A DNA stretch of 64,000 bases, from assembly GCF_002902405.1 (NCBI RefSeq), contig NZ_PPQS01000008.1:1-64000 (forward strand). Direction: 5' to 3'. This document shows positions 27,957 to 36,983 of the stretch, piece after piece; the stretch's first letter is position 1; each line of letters begins with the position of its first letter. Under the pieces are notes generated by a model. It was not told the DNA's origin. It worked only from the letters and a program-made list of their open reading frames with translations, and made no database searches. A program made the position numbers and the translations under genes. This DNA comes from Staphylococcus schweitzeri. GTDB lineage: Bacteria; Bacillota; Bacilli; Staphylococcales; Staphylococcaceae.

Positions 27957-29162
27957 TTAGTGTGACGCATTATGTGTAACATGTCGCCCATGAACAAAGA
28001 AATAAACAAACATGGTAATAATAGCTAAAGCTGCCATAAAGCCAAATATTTCACTATATGAAAACATGTGACTAAAAATTCCTAGAAACGATGGACCAAA
28101 GCCGACACCAGCATCAAGACCTACGTAAAACGTAGATGTAGCAATGCCATATTTAATTGGTGGTGAGACTTTAATTGCAATTGACTGCATAGCAGATGAT
28201 AAATTTCCGTAACCTAAACCAAGACATGCACCAGCAATTAATATAAGCCAACTTTGATGGCTTATAATTAAACATACGAATGACAAGAAGAGCATAAGAA
28301 ATGCTGGGTATACAATCACATTTTCATTTTTATCATCCATCAATCTGCCGGCAATCGGTCTAGTAAATAATGACGCAATCGCGTAACAAATGAAGAAATA
28401 ACTTGCTGCTGTTACGAGTTGACGCTCGATAGCAAATGCTTGTAAATAAGTTAAGATTGATGCATAGGTAACACCTATTAAGAGCATGACTGAGGCCACA
28501 GGAATGGCTTCTTTAGCAATAAATTGATGAATGCTAAATGTACGCTTTTCTATCACATTATGATTTGTCTTATTTTCGGACATATCAAAATCAACTTTTA
28601 TAAATAATGAGATGATTAATCCTAATACACCTAATACTGCACAAATAATGAAAAGTAAATTGATACTATATTTTGTGATAAGTAACATACCAAGAAATGG
28701 TCCAATTGCTGTACCTAAAACCAAACTAAGTGAAAATAAACTGATGCCTTCACTTTTTCTATTCACAGGTGTGACGTAAGCAGCAATAGTACCAGTCGCC
28801 GTAGTTACAATGGCAGTGGCAATACCGTTAATAAGACGAACAAATATTAAAAATGCTAAAGAACCATCAACAAAATAAAGTAATTGTGTCAGGATTAAAG
28901 CAACCAAACCAATGGATAATATACGTTTTGGACCAATTTGATTGACGAATTTACCAGTACCAAAACGACCTATTAAAGACCCAACAATGAATAATCCAAC
29001 TACTAGACCGGCTAGTGAATCAGAGGCGTGAAATGTTTGTTTGCTGTAACCAGCTATGACTACAAGTAATAAATACATGCATAAATAAACAATGAAATTA
29101 ACTATAAAGTTAATGGTAAAACTTTTGGTGAAAATGGGTGTTTTACTTGATGCTTGATTCAT
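27957..29162 (-). CDS. MFS transporter, probable drug or metabolite exporter
   Basis: A 401-residue membrane protein with about 12 hydrophobic segments. The loop between helices 2 and 3 reads GRFGTGKFVNQIGPKRILSIG, the major-facilitator signature G-R-x-x-D/G-K-x-G-x-K. The arginine-rich repeat of this loop recurs as TRPIAGRLMDDKNENVIV in the second half. Proton-coupled efflux is likely, but the substrate cannot be told from sequence. The start overlaps the end of the MarR-type gene by 20 bases, so the regulator and transporter form one operon from the promoter near 29.66 kb. Confidence 0.9.
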   Translation of the reverse strand: MNQASSKTPIFTKSFTINFIVNFIVYLCMYLLLVVIAGYSKQTFHASDSLAGLVVGLFIVGSLIGRFGTGKFVNQIGPKRILSIGLVALILTQLLYFVDGSLAFLIFVRLINGIATAIVTTATGTIAAYVTPVNRKSEGISLFSLSLVLGTAIGPFLGMLLITKYSINLLFIICAVLGVLGLIISLFIKVDFDMSENKTNHNVIEKRTFSIHQFIAKEAIPVASVMLLIGVTYASILTYLQAFAIERQLVTAASYFFICYAIASLFTRPIAGRLMDDKNENVIVYPAFLMLFLSFVCLIISHQSWLILIAGACLGLGYGNLSSAMQSIAIKVSPPIKYGIATSTFYVGLDAGVGFGPSFLGIFSHMFSYSEIFGFMAALAIITMFVYFFVHGRHVTHNASH

Positions 29163-29598
29163 TTTTACTTGCCTCCTTCAATAGCGTTTCATGAATTTGA
29201 TGCATTGTTTTAACTGTTTCTGTCATTTGGGTAGTTGAAATATCTGTTTTATCAATGATAGATTGTTGAAGTATTTGTATATCGTCACAAACGGCTCCAT
29301 ACAATTCATTTCCTTTTGCGGTTAAACTTAAAAACTTTTGTCGTTTATCTTCTAAACTGTTTTCCACTATGATTAACTCATTTTCAATTAGTACTTTTAA
29401 TGTTTTTCTTGCTGTTGGTTTTTCAATCGCACGTCGATGTGAAATATCAATGAGTGTGGTTGGTTGATGTTTTGCGATATCACGTAAGATTAACCATTGA
29501 CCATAATATATATTGTGTTTATCTAAAATCGGTTCAGCTAATTTTAAATAAGGTCTATAAACCGAAATAAAACTATTGAAAAATTCATGTGCTAGCAT
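29143..29598 (-). CDS. MarR-family transcriptional regulator
   Basis: A 151-residue winged-helix regulator. The recognition region is TLIDISHRRAIEKPTARKTLKVLIENELI and the wing is VENSLEDKRQKFLSLTAKGNELY (residues about 55-105), with the D-x-R motif typical of MarR. The start at 29598 is chosen because AAAGGAGA precedes it; an in-frame ATG at 29637 lies inside the palindromic operator and lacks a ribosome site. It overlaps the MFS gene, so it most likely represses its own operon and is released by a ligand that the transporter exports. Ligand unknown. Confidence 0.9.
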   Translation of the reverse strand: MLAHEFFNSFISVYRPYLKLAEPILDKHNIYYGQWLILRDIAKHQPTTLIDISHRRAIEKPTARKTLKVLIENELIIVENSLEDKRQKFLSLTAKGNELYGAVCDDIQILQQSIIDKTDISTTQMTETVKTMHQIHETLLKEASKNESSIK

Positions 29599-29617
29599 AG
29601 TGGCATCTCCTTTTTGT

Positions 29618-29681
29618 TGGTTAGCTTGGCTAACCATTTTAGAACATTAGTAATTATAAAACGAAGATAAATGGAAAGCAA
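29618..29681 (-). promoter_or_regulatory. Promoter and palindromic operator of the marR-MFS operon
   Basis: On the minus strand, TTGCTT (29681-29676) and TATAAT (29658-29653) are spaced by exactly 17 bases. Downstream lies the perfect palindrome TGGTTAGC-TTG-GCTAACCA (29636-29618), 20 bases before the chosen start codon. Its position just after the transcription start and its symmetry suit autorepression by the MarR-type protein. Confidence 0.8.
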
Positions 29682-29754
29682 TATATAATTATTAAAAGCA
29701 TAAAATTCTATACTTTGTTAAAATAAGCGTAATTACATGTAAATGGGGGATACC

Positions 29755-30519
29755 ATGGTATTAAAATTTGATCATATTATTCATTATATTGACCAGTTGA
29801 ATCATTTTAATTTTCCAGGAGACGTTATAAAGTTGCATTCAGGTGGGCATCATAATAAATTTGGAACATTTAATAAGTTAGGTTACATTAATGAAAATTA
29901 TATTGAACTATTGGATGTAGAAAATAATGAAAAATTAAAGAAAATGGCAAAAACGATAGAAGGTGATGTTGCTTTTGCTACACAAATTGTTCAAGAAAAA
30001 TATGAACAAGGTTTTAAAAATATTTGCATTCGTACAGATGATATAGTAACAGTGAAGAATAGATTACAAAGCGAACAAGTTGAAGTAGTAGGTCCTATTC
30101 ATATGGAAAGAGATACACATAAAGATGGTAAAGTGAAGTGGCAATTACTTTATATCATGAAGCAAGATGATAATGATATAAAACCTCCATTTTTTATTCA
30201 ATGGGAAGAAAGTGATTCAGTTCGAACTGAAAAACTTAAAAAATATTATCAAACACAATTTTCTGTTGAGACAATTATTATAAAAAGTACAAATCGGTCA
30301 CAAACAGTAGAAAATTGGGTGAAGTGGTACGATATGGATATTGTGGAAGAAAGTGAAAATTATACAGATTTGATTTTAAAAAATGATGATATTTATTTTA
30401 GAATTGAAGATGGTAAAGTTACAAAATATCATACTATGATTATTAAAGATTCACAGGCAACTTCACCATATTCAATTTTTATAAGAGGTGCTATATATCG
30501 GTTCGAACCATTAGTATAG
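29755..30519 (+). CDS. VOC/glyoxalase-like domain protein
   Basis: This protein of about 254 residues has a vicinal-oxygen-chelate fold. The first module starts KFDHIIHYIDQLN and has YINENYIELLDVEN, with the paired His and Glu that commonly hold a metal. The second half repeats the beta-alpha-beta-beta-beta pattern less clearly. Such proteins include glyoxalases, dioxygenases and resistance proteins; no specific reaction can be assigned. ATG 29755 follows GGGGGA closely. It is divergent from the marR-MFS operon, and its start region is about 70 bases from that promoter. Confidence 0.8.
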   Translation: MVLKFDHIIHYIDQLNHFNFPGDVIKLHSGGHHNKFGTFNKLGYINENYIELLDVENNEKLKKMAKTIEGDVAFATQIVQEKYEQGFKNICIRTDDIVTVKNRLQSEQVEVVGPIHMERDTHKDGKVKWQLLYIMKQDDNDIKPPFFIQWEESDSVRTEKLKKYYQTQFSVETIIIKSTNRSQTVENWVKWYDMDIVEESENYTDLILKNDDIYFRIEDGKVTKYHTMIIKDSQATSPYSIFIRGAIYRFEPLV

Positions 30520-30762
30520 ATAAACGTATGTACTATGTGCAAGTATGGCCATATGAATGATGGCGAGTATGATAGATAAAATAGTCAACATATTGTTTAA
30601 ACGTGATGACTTAATTAATTTGAAAAAGACTGATAATATAAATGTGAAAAAGATTAGTATGACACGTAAACTAAAGTAATTTACTGTTAGTGGTTGGCTA
30701 AGTGTCATGATAATTGCGACGATGTTCATTATTATAAATAAACTTAAAATAATTGTTCTCAT
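30511..30762 (-). CDS. Small integral membrane protein
   Basis: An 83-residue hydrophobic protein with about three membrane segments (residues about 5-25, 28-48 and 58-80) separated by a short basic turn KLIKSSRLN. I know no function. Its end overlaps the end of the VOC-fold gene on the other strand by nine bases. The reading frame is supported by a clean hydrophobic pattern and the MRT start after GAGGTATTTTAA. Conserved hypothetical protein of staphylococci. Confidence 0.65.
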   Translation of the reverse strand: MRTIILSLFIIMNIVAIIMTLSQPLTVNYFSLRVILIFFTFILSVFFKLIKSSRLNNMLTILSIILAIIHMAILAHSTYVYLY

Positions 30763-31140
30763 TTAAAATACCTCATAATTAGATTATTGCTATTATAACA
30801 AGGGGATTTGTGTATGAACATTAAAGTGTTTGAGCTATTTCAAATTTAAATTTGATGCTAATATGAGCTTTTGATGAAAATATTATTAATCTGCAATGAT
30901 TTTTCTGAATGTGAAGGACAGTAATATATAAATACAGAAAAGACAAGGCGGTGAAAAGGTACTTCGTTAAAATCATAATTGTATTTGTAACGAAGTGACT
31001 TTAGGTGCATATTTTTATCGACGCAAAGCAAGAGCATTAAAAAAGAAATATCGATTTGATAAGTATGGTCTGAATCGACACTATAAGATACAAACTGTAT
31101 AATTATATGTATTGTTAAATAGAAGGAGATATCATAAATC
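30763..31140. other. Intergenic region before fmhB
   Basis: This 378-bp region holds the fmhB promoter area and ribosome site (AGAAGGAGAT at 31121-31130). A short basic reading frame at 30995-31102 (35 codons from a GTG) looks non-random in its last 25 residues but has no good ribosome site. I do not count it as a gene; it could be a gene remnant. Confidence 0.5.
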
Positions 31141-32406
31141 ATGGAAAAGATGCATATCACTAATCAAGAACATGACGCATTTGTTAAATCTCATCCTAAT
31201 GGAGATTTACTACAATTAACGAAATGGGCAGAAACAAAAGAATTAACTGGTTGGTACGCAAGAAGAATCGCTGTCGGTCGTAACGGTGAGCTTCAAGGGG
31301 TTGCTCAGTTATTATTTAAAAAGGTTCCTAGATTACCTTATACGTTATGTTATATTTCACGTGGATTTGTTGTTGATTATAGTAATAAAGAAGCACTGAA
31401 TGTGTTGTTAGAAAGTGCGAAAGAAATCGCTAAAGCTGAGAAAGCATATGCGATTAAAATCGATCCCGATGTTGAAGTCGATAAAGGTACAGATGCATTA
31501 CAAAATCTGAAAGCACTAGGTTTTAAACATAAAGGATTTAAAGAAGGCTTATCAAAAGACTATATTCAACCACGTATGACTATGATTACACCGATTGATA
31601 AAACAGATGATGAATTATTAAATAGCTTTGAACGTCGTAATCGCTCAAAAGTGAGACTAGCTTTGAAACGTGGCACTACGGTAGAACGTTCTGATAGAGA
31701 AGGATTAAAGACATTTGCTGAATTAATGAGAATTACTGGAGAACGTGATGGCTTTTTAACACGTGATATTAGTTATTTTGAAAATATTTATGATGCATTA
31801 CATGAAGATGGGGATGCTGAATTATTTTTAGTGAAATTAGATCCCAAAGAAAATATAGCTAAAGTAAATCAAGAATTAAATGAACTTAATGCTGAAATTG
31901 CTAAATGGCAACAGAAGAAAGAAATATCTGAGAAACAAGCTAAAAAAGCACAAAATATGATTAATGATGCTCAAAATAAAATTGCTAAAAATGAAGACTT
32001 GAAACGTGATTTGGAAGCATTAGAACGTGAACATCCAGAAGGTATTTATCTTTCTGGTGCGTTACTAATGTTTGCTGGGTCGAAATCATATTACTTATAT
32101 GGTGCGTCTTCTAATGAATTTAGAGATTTCTTACCAAATCATCATATGCAGTATACGATGATGAAATATGCACGTGATCATGGTGCGACAACGTATGATT
32201 TTGGTGGTACAGACAATAATCCAGATAAAGATTCTGAACATTATGGTTTGTGGGCATTTAAAAAAGTGTGGGGAACATACTTAAGTGAAAAAGTTGGTGA
32301 GTTCGATTATGTACTAAATCAACCGCTGTATCAATTAATTGAACAAGTTAAACCGCGCTTGACGAAAGCTAAAATCAAAATATCACGTAAATTGAAACGT
32401 AAATAA
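31141..32406 (+). CDS. fmhB: FmhB (FemX), first glycine of the pentaglycine cross-bridge
   Basis: A 421-residue Fem-family transferase that adds the first glycine from glycyl-tRNA to the lysine side chain of lipid II. FemA and FemB, encoded elsewhere, then extend the bridge. Two GNAT-like domains are present. Inserted in the second is a helical coiled-coil arm at about residues 238-300 (KVNQELNELNAEIAKWQQKK onwards), the tRNA-synthetase-like hairpin typical of FemA. The motifs ERRNRSKVRLALKRG and YLYGASSNEFRDFLPNHHMQ are conserved. The gene is essential in S. aureus. It ends at a strong terminator and stands as a single unit. Confidence 0.97.
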   Translation: MEKMHITNQEHDAFVKSHPNGDLLQLTKWAETKELTGWYARRIAVGRNGELQGVAQLLFKKVPRLPYTLCYISRGFVVDYSNKEALNVLLESAKEIAKAEKAYAIKIDPDVEVDKGTDALQNLKALGFKHKGFKEGLSKDYIQPRMTMITPIDKTDDELLNSFERRNRSKVRLALKRGTTVERSDREGLKTFAELMRITGERDGFLTRDISYFENIYDALHEDGDAELFLVKLDPKENIAKVNQELNELNAEIAKWQQKKEISEKQAKKAQNMINDAQNKIAKNEDLKRDLEALEREHPEGIYLSGALLMFAGSKSYYLYGASSNEFRDFLPNHHMQYTMMKYARDHGATTYDFGGTDNNPDKDSEHYGLWAFKKVWGTYLSEKVGEFDYVLNQPLYQLIEQVKPRLTKAKIKISRKLKRK

Positions 32407-32417
32407 ATTAAAGACAC

Positions 32418-32462
32418 AAATCTGAACGCTTATACGATTGGCACTGGCGTTCAGATTTTTTT
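32418..32462 (+). terminator. Rho-independent terminator after fmhB
   Basis: AAATCTGAACGC (32418-32429) pairs perfectly with GCGTTCAGATTT (32447-32458) and a run of T residues follows. Confidence 0.95.
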
Positions 32463-32520
32463 ACACAGTATAGATTGGTTGAGCAAAATTTTTTTAAAAT
32501 AGTAAAAAGGGGCAGTTACA

Positions 32521-35500
32521 GTGATAAAAAAATTACTACAATTTTCTTTAGGAAATAAGTTTGCTATCTTTTTAATGGTTGTTTTAGTTGTGTTAGGTGG
32601 CGTCTATGCGAGTGCTAAATTGAAATTAGAGTTATTGCCAGATGTTCAAAATCCTGTTATTTCAGTTACAACGACAATGCCAGGTGCAACACCGCAAAGT
32701 ACGCAAGATGAAATAAGCAGTAAAATAGATAATCAAGTTAGATCTTTGGCATATGTAAAAGATGTTAAAACACAATCGATACAAAATGCATCGATTGTGA
32801 CAGTAGAATATGACAATAATACAGATATGGACAAAGCAGAAGAACAACTAAAAAAAGAAATTGATAAAATTAAATTTAAAGACGAAGTTAGTCAGCCTGA
32901 ATTAAGACGTAATTCAATGGATGCTTTCCCAGTTTTAGCGTATTCGTTTTCAAATAAAGATAATGATTTGAAAAAAGTGACGAAAGTATTGAATGAACAG
33001 TTAATACCAAAATTACAAACGGTTGACGGCGTTCAAAACGCACAATTGAATGGTCAGACGAACCGTGAGATTACGCTTAAATTTAAGCAGGATGAACTTG
33101 AAAAGTATGGTTTAACTGCGGATGACGTTGAAAATTATTTGAAAACAGCGACTAGAACAACTCCACTTGGATTATTCCAATTTGGTGATAAAGATAAATC
33201 GATTGTCGTAGACGGACAATACCAATCTGTTGATGCGTTTAAAAATATTAATATTCCACTAACGCTGGTAGGTGGACAAGGTCAGGCACAGACTCAAAGT
33301 GACAATAAACAAAATTCAGCTATGTCAGATGTTAATCAAGCATCTTCACAACAAATGTCGAAATCGGCTACGTCAAATAATGTAAGTGGTATACCGACAG
33401 CGAAATTAAAAGACTTAGCAGACATCACAATTGGCGATGTACGTTCATCTATTTCTAAAACAAATGGTAAGGATGCAGTTAATTTGCAAATTACCAAAGC
33501 TCAAGATGCAAATACCGTTCAAGTGGCCAAGGATGTTCAACATAAAATTGATACATTTATTGAAGAAAATAAAGATTTAAATGTAACTAAAACAATGGAT
33601 ACTGCTAAACCTGTCGAAAAATCTTTATACACGATGGTTGAAAAAGCAGCATTAGGTACAATTGTAGCAATTATAGTTATTCTATTATTCTTAAGAAATA
33701 TTCGTACAACATTAATTTCGATTATATCTATTCCATTATCTTTACTAATGGCCCTTATTGCATTGAAATTAAGTAATGTTTCTTTGAATATATTAACGTT
33801 AGGGGCATTAACGGTAGCTATCGGTCGGGTTATAGATGACTCGATTGTTGTAGTGGAAAATATTTATCGACGTCTAACAGACCCAGAGGAAAAAATAAAA
33901 GGTGAAAATCTTATTATCAGTGCTACATCAGAAGTTTTTAAACCGATTATGTCATCAACACTTGTGACAATTATCGTCTTTTTACCGCTAGTGTTTGTTT
34001 CAGGTTCGGTAGGTGAAATGTTTAGACCATTTGCATTAGCAATTGCATTTAGTTTATTAGCATCGTTATTAGTTTCAATTACATTAGTTCCTGCATTGGC
34101 ATCAACACTATTTAAAAAGGGTGTTAAACGTCGAAATAAACAACATCAAGAAGGTTTAGGTGTTGTAAGTACAACGTATAAAAAAGTTTTGAAATGGTCT
34201 TTAAATCACAAATGGATTGTCATTATTTTAAGTACTTTGATTTTAATTTTAACAATTGTATTTGGTGGGCCTAGACTTGGAACCAGCTTTATTTCAGCTG
34301 GAGATGATAAGTTTTTAGCAATTACGTATACACCAAAGCCAGGTGAAACTGAACAATCTGTATTAAATCATGCGAAAGATGTTGAAAAATATTTAAAACA
34401 GAAAAAGCATGTGAAAACAATTCAATATTCAGTGGGTGGAAGCAGTCCAGTTGATCCAACGGGTAGCACAAATAGTATGGCAATTATGGTCGAATATGAT
34501 AATGACACACCAAACTTCGATGTAGAAGCAGATAAAGTTATTAAGCATGTAGATAGTTTTAAACATCCTGGAGAATGGAAAAATCAAGATTTGGGAACGG
34601 GTGCAGGTAATAAATCTGTAGAAGTTACGGTGAAAGGCCCATCTACAGATGCAATTAAATCGACTGTACAACACATTGAACGAGAAATGAAACGAGTTAA
34701 AGGATTAGCGAATGTTAAATCGGATTTATCTCAAACATATGATCAATTTGAAATTAAAATAGATCAGAATAAAGCAGCAGAGAATGGCATTTCTGCAAGT
34801 CAACTTGCAATGCATTTAAATGAAAACTTACCAGAGAAAACTGTGACGACTGTTAAGGAAAATGGTAAATCCATCGATGTTAAAGTGAAGCAAAATAAGA
34901 AAACAGACTGGTCAAAAGATAAGTTGAATAATATTACTTTGAAAAAGCCGGATGGAGGTACAATTAAACTAGGAGATATAGCTACTTTAGTAAAAACAAC
35001 AACGCCAAGTAAATTGACGCAAGAACAAGGTGATTATGCAACGACAGTATCAGCTAAAGTAACAAATAAAGATGTAGGCGGTACAACACGCCAAGTGATG
35101 TCTAAGATAAACAAGCTGGACAAGCCGAACAATGTAAAAGTAAATATTGGTGGTGCGTCAGATGATATTAATAATGCAATGACGCAATTAGCATTTGCAA
35201 TGTTAGCAGCTATTATTATAGTGTACCTAATTTTAGTTATTACATTTAAAGGTGGTTTAGCACCATTCACGATTCTATTCTCATTACCATTTACAGTTAT
35301 TGGTGTGATCATTGCACTTTTAATAACTGGAGAAACGATATCAGTACCAAGTTTGATAGGTATGTTAATGTTAATAGGTATTGTAGTAACAAATGCAATT
35401 GTATTAATAGATAGAGTTATCAATAATGAGCAGCAAGGTATGGAGATGAAAGAGGCTTTAATTGAAGCGGGCGGCACTAGAATAAGACCGATTTTAATGA

Positions 35501-35688
35501 CTGCAATAGCAACAATAGGTGCATTGGTTCCTTTATTATTCGGTCAAGATAGCTCAATCCTTATATCAAAAGGTTTAGCAGCTACAGTTATTGGCGGTTT
35601 AATTTCATCAACGTTGTTAACATTAGTAGTTGTACCAGTGATTTACGAAATTTTATTTACTTTTAAAAATCGAATTACAAAACGATAA
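32521..35688 (+). CDS. RND-family (AcrB-like) transporter
   Basis: A 1055-residue resistance-nodulation-division transporter with the full two-fold layout. Each half has one helix, a large extracellular loop (about residues 30-370 and 590-890), and five more helices. Helix 4 carries the proton-relay Asp pair in AIGRVIDDSIVVVENIYRRL (about residues 436-455). The second half has IGMLMLIGIVVTNAIVLID. Between them is the basic linker KKGVKRRNKQHQEG. A Gln/Ser-rich insert at about residues 256-290 is unusual. Gram-positive cells lack an outer membrane, so a lipid or envelope substrate is more likely than tripartite drug efflux. The start is a GTG after AAAAGGGGCAG. It follows fmhB but is separated from it by a terminator. 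Confidence 0.92.
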   Translation: MIKKLLQFSLGNKFAIFLMVVLVVLGGVYASAKLKLELLPDVQNPVISVTTTMPGATPQSTQDEISSKIDNQVRSLAYVKDVKTQSIQNASIVTVEYDNNTDMDKAEEQLKKEIDKIKFKDEVSQPELRRNSMDAFPVLAYSFSNKDNDLKKVTKVLNEQLIPKLQTVDGVQNAQLNGQTNREITLKFKQDELEKYGLTADDVENYLKTATRTTPLGLFQFGDKDKSIVVDGQYQSVDAFKNINIPLTLVGGQGQAQTQSDNKQNSAMSDVNQASSQQMSKSATSNNVSGIPTAKLKDLADITIGDVRSSISKTNGKDAVNLQITKAQDANTVQVAKDVQHKIDTFIEENKDLNVTKTMDTAKPVEKSLYTMVEKAALGTIVAIIVILLFLRNIRTTLISIISIPLSLLMALIALKLSNVSLNILTLGALTVAIGRVIDDSIVVVENIYRRLTDPEEKIKGENLIISATSEVFKPIMSSTLVTIIVFLPLVFVSGSVGEMFRPFALAIAFSLLASLLVSITLVPALASTLFKKGVKRRNKQHQEGLGVVSTTYKKVLKWSLNHKWIVIILSTLILILTIVFGGPRLGTSFISAGDDKFLAITYTPKPGETEQSVLNHAKDVEKYLKQKKHVKTIQYSVGGSSPVDPTGSTNSMAIMVEYDNDTPNFDVEADKVIKHVDSFKHPGEWKNQDLGTGAGNKSVEVTVKGPSTDAIKSTVQHIEREMKRVKGLANVKSDLSQTYDQFEIKIDQNKAAENGISASQLAMHLNENLPEKTVTTVKENGKSIDVKVKQNKKTDWSKDKLNNITLKKPDGGTIKLGDIATLVKTTTPSKLTQEQGDYATTVSAKVTNKDVGGTTRQVMSKINKLDKPNNVKVNIGGASDDINNAMTQLAFAMLAAIIIVYLILVITFKGGLAPFTILFSLPFTVIGVIIALLITGETISVPSLIGMLMLIGIVVTNAIVLIDRVINNEQQGMEMKEALIEAGGTRIRPILMTAIATIGALVPLLFGQDSSILISKGLAATVIGGLISSTLLTLVVVPVIYEILFTFKNRITKR

Positions 35689-35696
35689 ATAATAAG

Positions 35697-35742
35697 AAAG
35701 CCATCAAAGCGGTCATGAAGTTGACTGTTTTGATGGCTTTTT
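35697..35742 (+). terminator. Rho-independent terminator after the RND gene
   Basis: AAAGCCATCAAA (35697-35708) pairs with TTTGATGGCTTT (35729-35740) and TT follows. It is symmetric enough to work in both directions. Confidence 0.93.
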
Positions 35743-35755
35743 AAAATTGGGGAAG

Positions 35756-36075
35756 AGCCTGAGACATAAATCAATGTTCTATGCTCTACAAAGTTATATT
35801 GGCAGTAGTTGACTGAACGAAAATGCGCTTGTAACAAGCTTTTTTCAATTCTAGTCAGGGGCCCCAACAAAGAAGCTGACGAAAAGTCAGCTTACGATAA
35901 TGTGCAAGTTGGGGTGGGGCCCCAACACAGAGAATTTCGAAATGAAATTCTACAGGCAATGCAAGTTGGCGGGGCCCCAACATAGAAGCTGGCGAAAAGT
36001 CAGCTTACAATAATGTGCAAGTTGGGGTGAGACGACGAAATGAATTTTGCGAAAATATCATTTCTGTCCCACTCC
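35756..36075. repeat. STAR repeat array in a staphylococcal intergenic repeat unit
   Basis: Three copies of the STAR element lie on the minus strand at 35858-35871, 35916-35929 and 35971-35984, each fitting TNTGTTGNGGCCCN exactly. They are 58 and 55 bases apart, with recurring spacers such as AAGCTGACGAAAAGTCAGCTTA and GTGCAAGTTGGGGTG-type sequence. The outer ends (GAGCCTGAGACATAAAT near 35756 and ATTTCTGTCCCACTCCC near 36060) form an imperfect inverted repeat. Together with the non-coding sequence it fills the 492-bp gap up to the next gene. Copy number varies between strains in published work. Confidence 0.9.
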
Positions 36076-36180
36076 CTGATAATCAATCTAGTTATTTAAC
36101 AAAGACGTATAATGGTTAGATGTGTAATCAGACACTGAACTAAAGGTTGAAATCATGTTGTTGCATGTTTGATTTTCTAA

Positions 36181-36498
36181 TTAGAATAATACGATGGTTA
36201 AGATAAAGTATATAACAAAGATAAATAGAGATATTAAATTTAAAATATTAACACCTTTTAAATCTTTTTTTAGCATTTTAAATCCTGTTACTTCAACATT
36301 ACCAACTAGTAATAGTAAGACAATAAAGACCCACCAATTTTCCTTCGGGAAGCTCATCGTCGTTAATGCTAAGACGAATAATAGCAAAACACCCATAATG
36401 ATTCTCAAAATACGTGTAAATACAACTTCCATTTTAAAAATACTAATAAAACTAACAATTAAATAAAGTATTGCTAGTAAAATCAGATAAAATTGCAT
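36181..36498 (-). CDS. Small multi-spanning membrane protein
   Basis: A 105-residue hydrophobic protein with about four membrane segments and short polar loops (FKMEVVFTRIL, FPKENWW, KMLKKDLKG). The start at 36498 has AGAGGAAG eight bases upstream; a longer frame to 36522 would start inside that ribosome site. The gene has no recognisable domain; it is a conserved staphylococcal hypothetical protein. The STAR array lies downstream of it. Confidence 0.7.
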   Translation of the reverse strand: MQFYLILLAILYLIVSFISIFKMEVVFTRILRIIMGVLLLFVLALTTMSFPKENWWVFIVLLLLVGNVEVTGFKMLKKDLKGVNILNLISLFIFVIYFILTIVLF

Positions 36499-36686
36499 AT
36501 GATAACTTCCTCTCCAATTCAAAGGTTACATGTAACTATAGTATTCATCATAGAAAACTTATGTGTATAGCTTGATGACGCGGGCTGTTTAGTGTCTGCT
36601 ATGATCACGAATAGAAATCCAAAGATTGTATTATAATTGAATCTGTGAAAATGCATAGCAAAACAGCATTAACTAACAGTAACTTG

Positions 36687-36851
36687 TTAATTGTCCATCT
36701 TAGCTCGAACATTTCTAATTTCATTTTCAATTTCTTTAAGTTGACGAACAAGTGCTGACGTATCTAAATTAAGTGATTCTTGCTTTTCTAAATCGCCTTG
36801 AAGTCGAATATAATCATGTTTAAGTTCGGCTAATTGACTTTCTAAAGACAT
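36687..36851 (-). CDS. Short coiled-coil protein (SE1832 family)
   Basis: This 54-codon gene runs MSLESQLAELKHDYIRLQGD and continues through EKQESLNLDTSALVRQLKEI to NVRAKMDN. Almost the whole length is a heptad-patterned, charged amphipathic helix, broken around the Asn-Leu-Asp-Thr at residues 28-31. It therefore looks like an antiparallel helical hairpin. AAAGGAGTG lies eight bases before the ATG. It resembles the SE1832 family of small staphylococcal proteins of unknown function. It is short and easily missed by length-limited gene finding. Confidence 0.75.
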   Translation of the reverse strand: MSLESQLAELKHDYIRLQGDLEKQESLNLDTSALVRQLKEIENEIRNVRAKMDN

Positions 36852-36983
36852 ACTACGACACTCCTTTGAAATATAATTAAGTGCATTTATTGTTGATTAT
36901 AGCATGAAATAGCGGACTACTAAAACATCTGTGAAATATGTTAAAGTAATAAATTATGAAGGTTATTGAAAGAAGGGGTAACA

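Noticed and set aside
30858-31160. 100-codon minus-strand frame upstream of fmhB
   Set aside because: No ribosome site, odd composition, and its start overlaps the fmhB start region; the plus-strand remnant in the same place looks more protein-like.
35034-35477. 147-codon minus-strand frame within the RND gene
   Set aside because: Antisense of conserved membrane helices; hydrophobicity mirrors the sense strand and there is no initiation signal.
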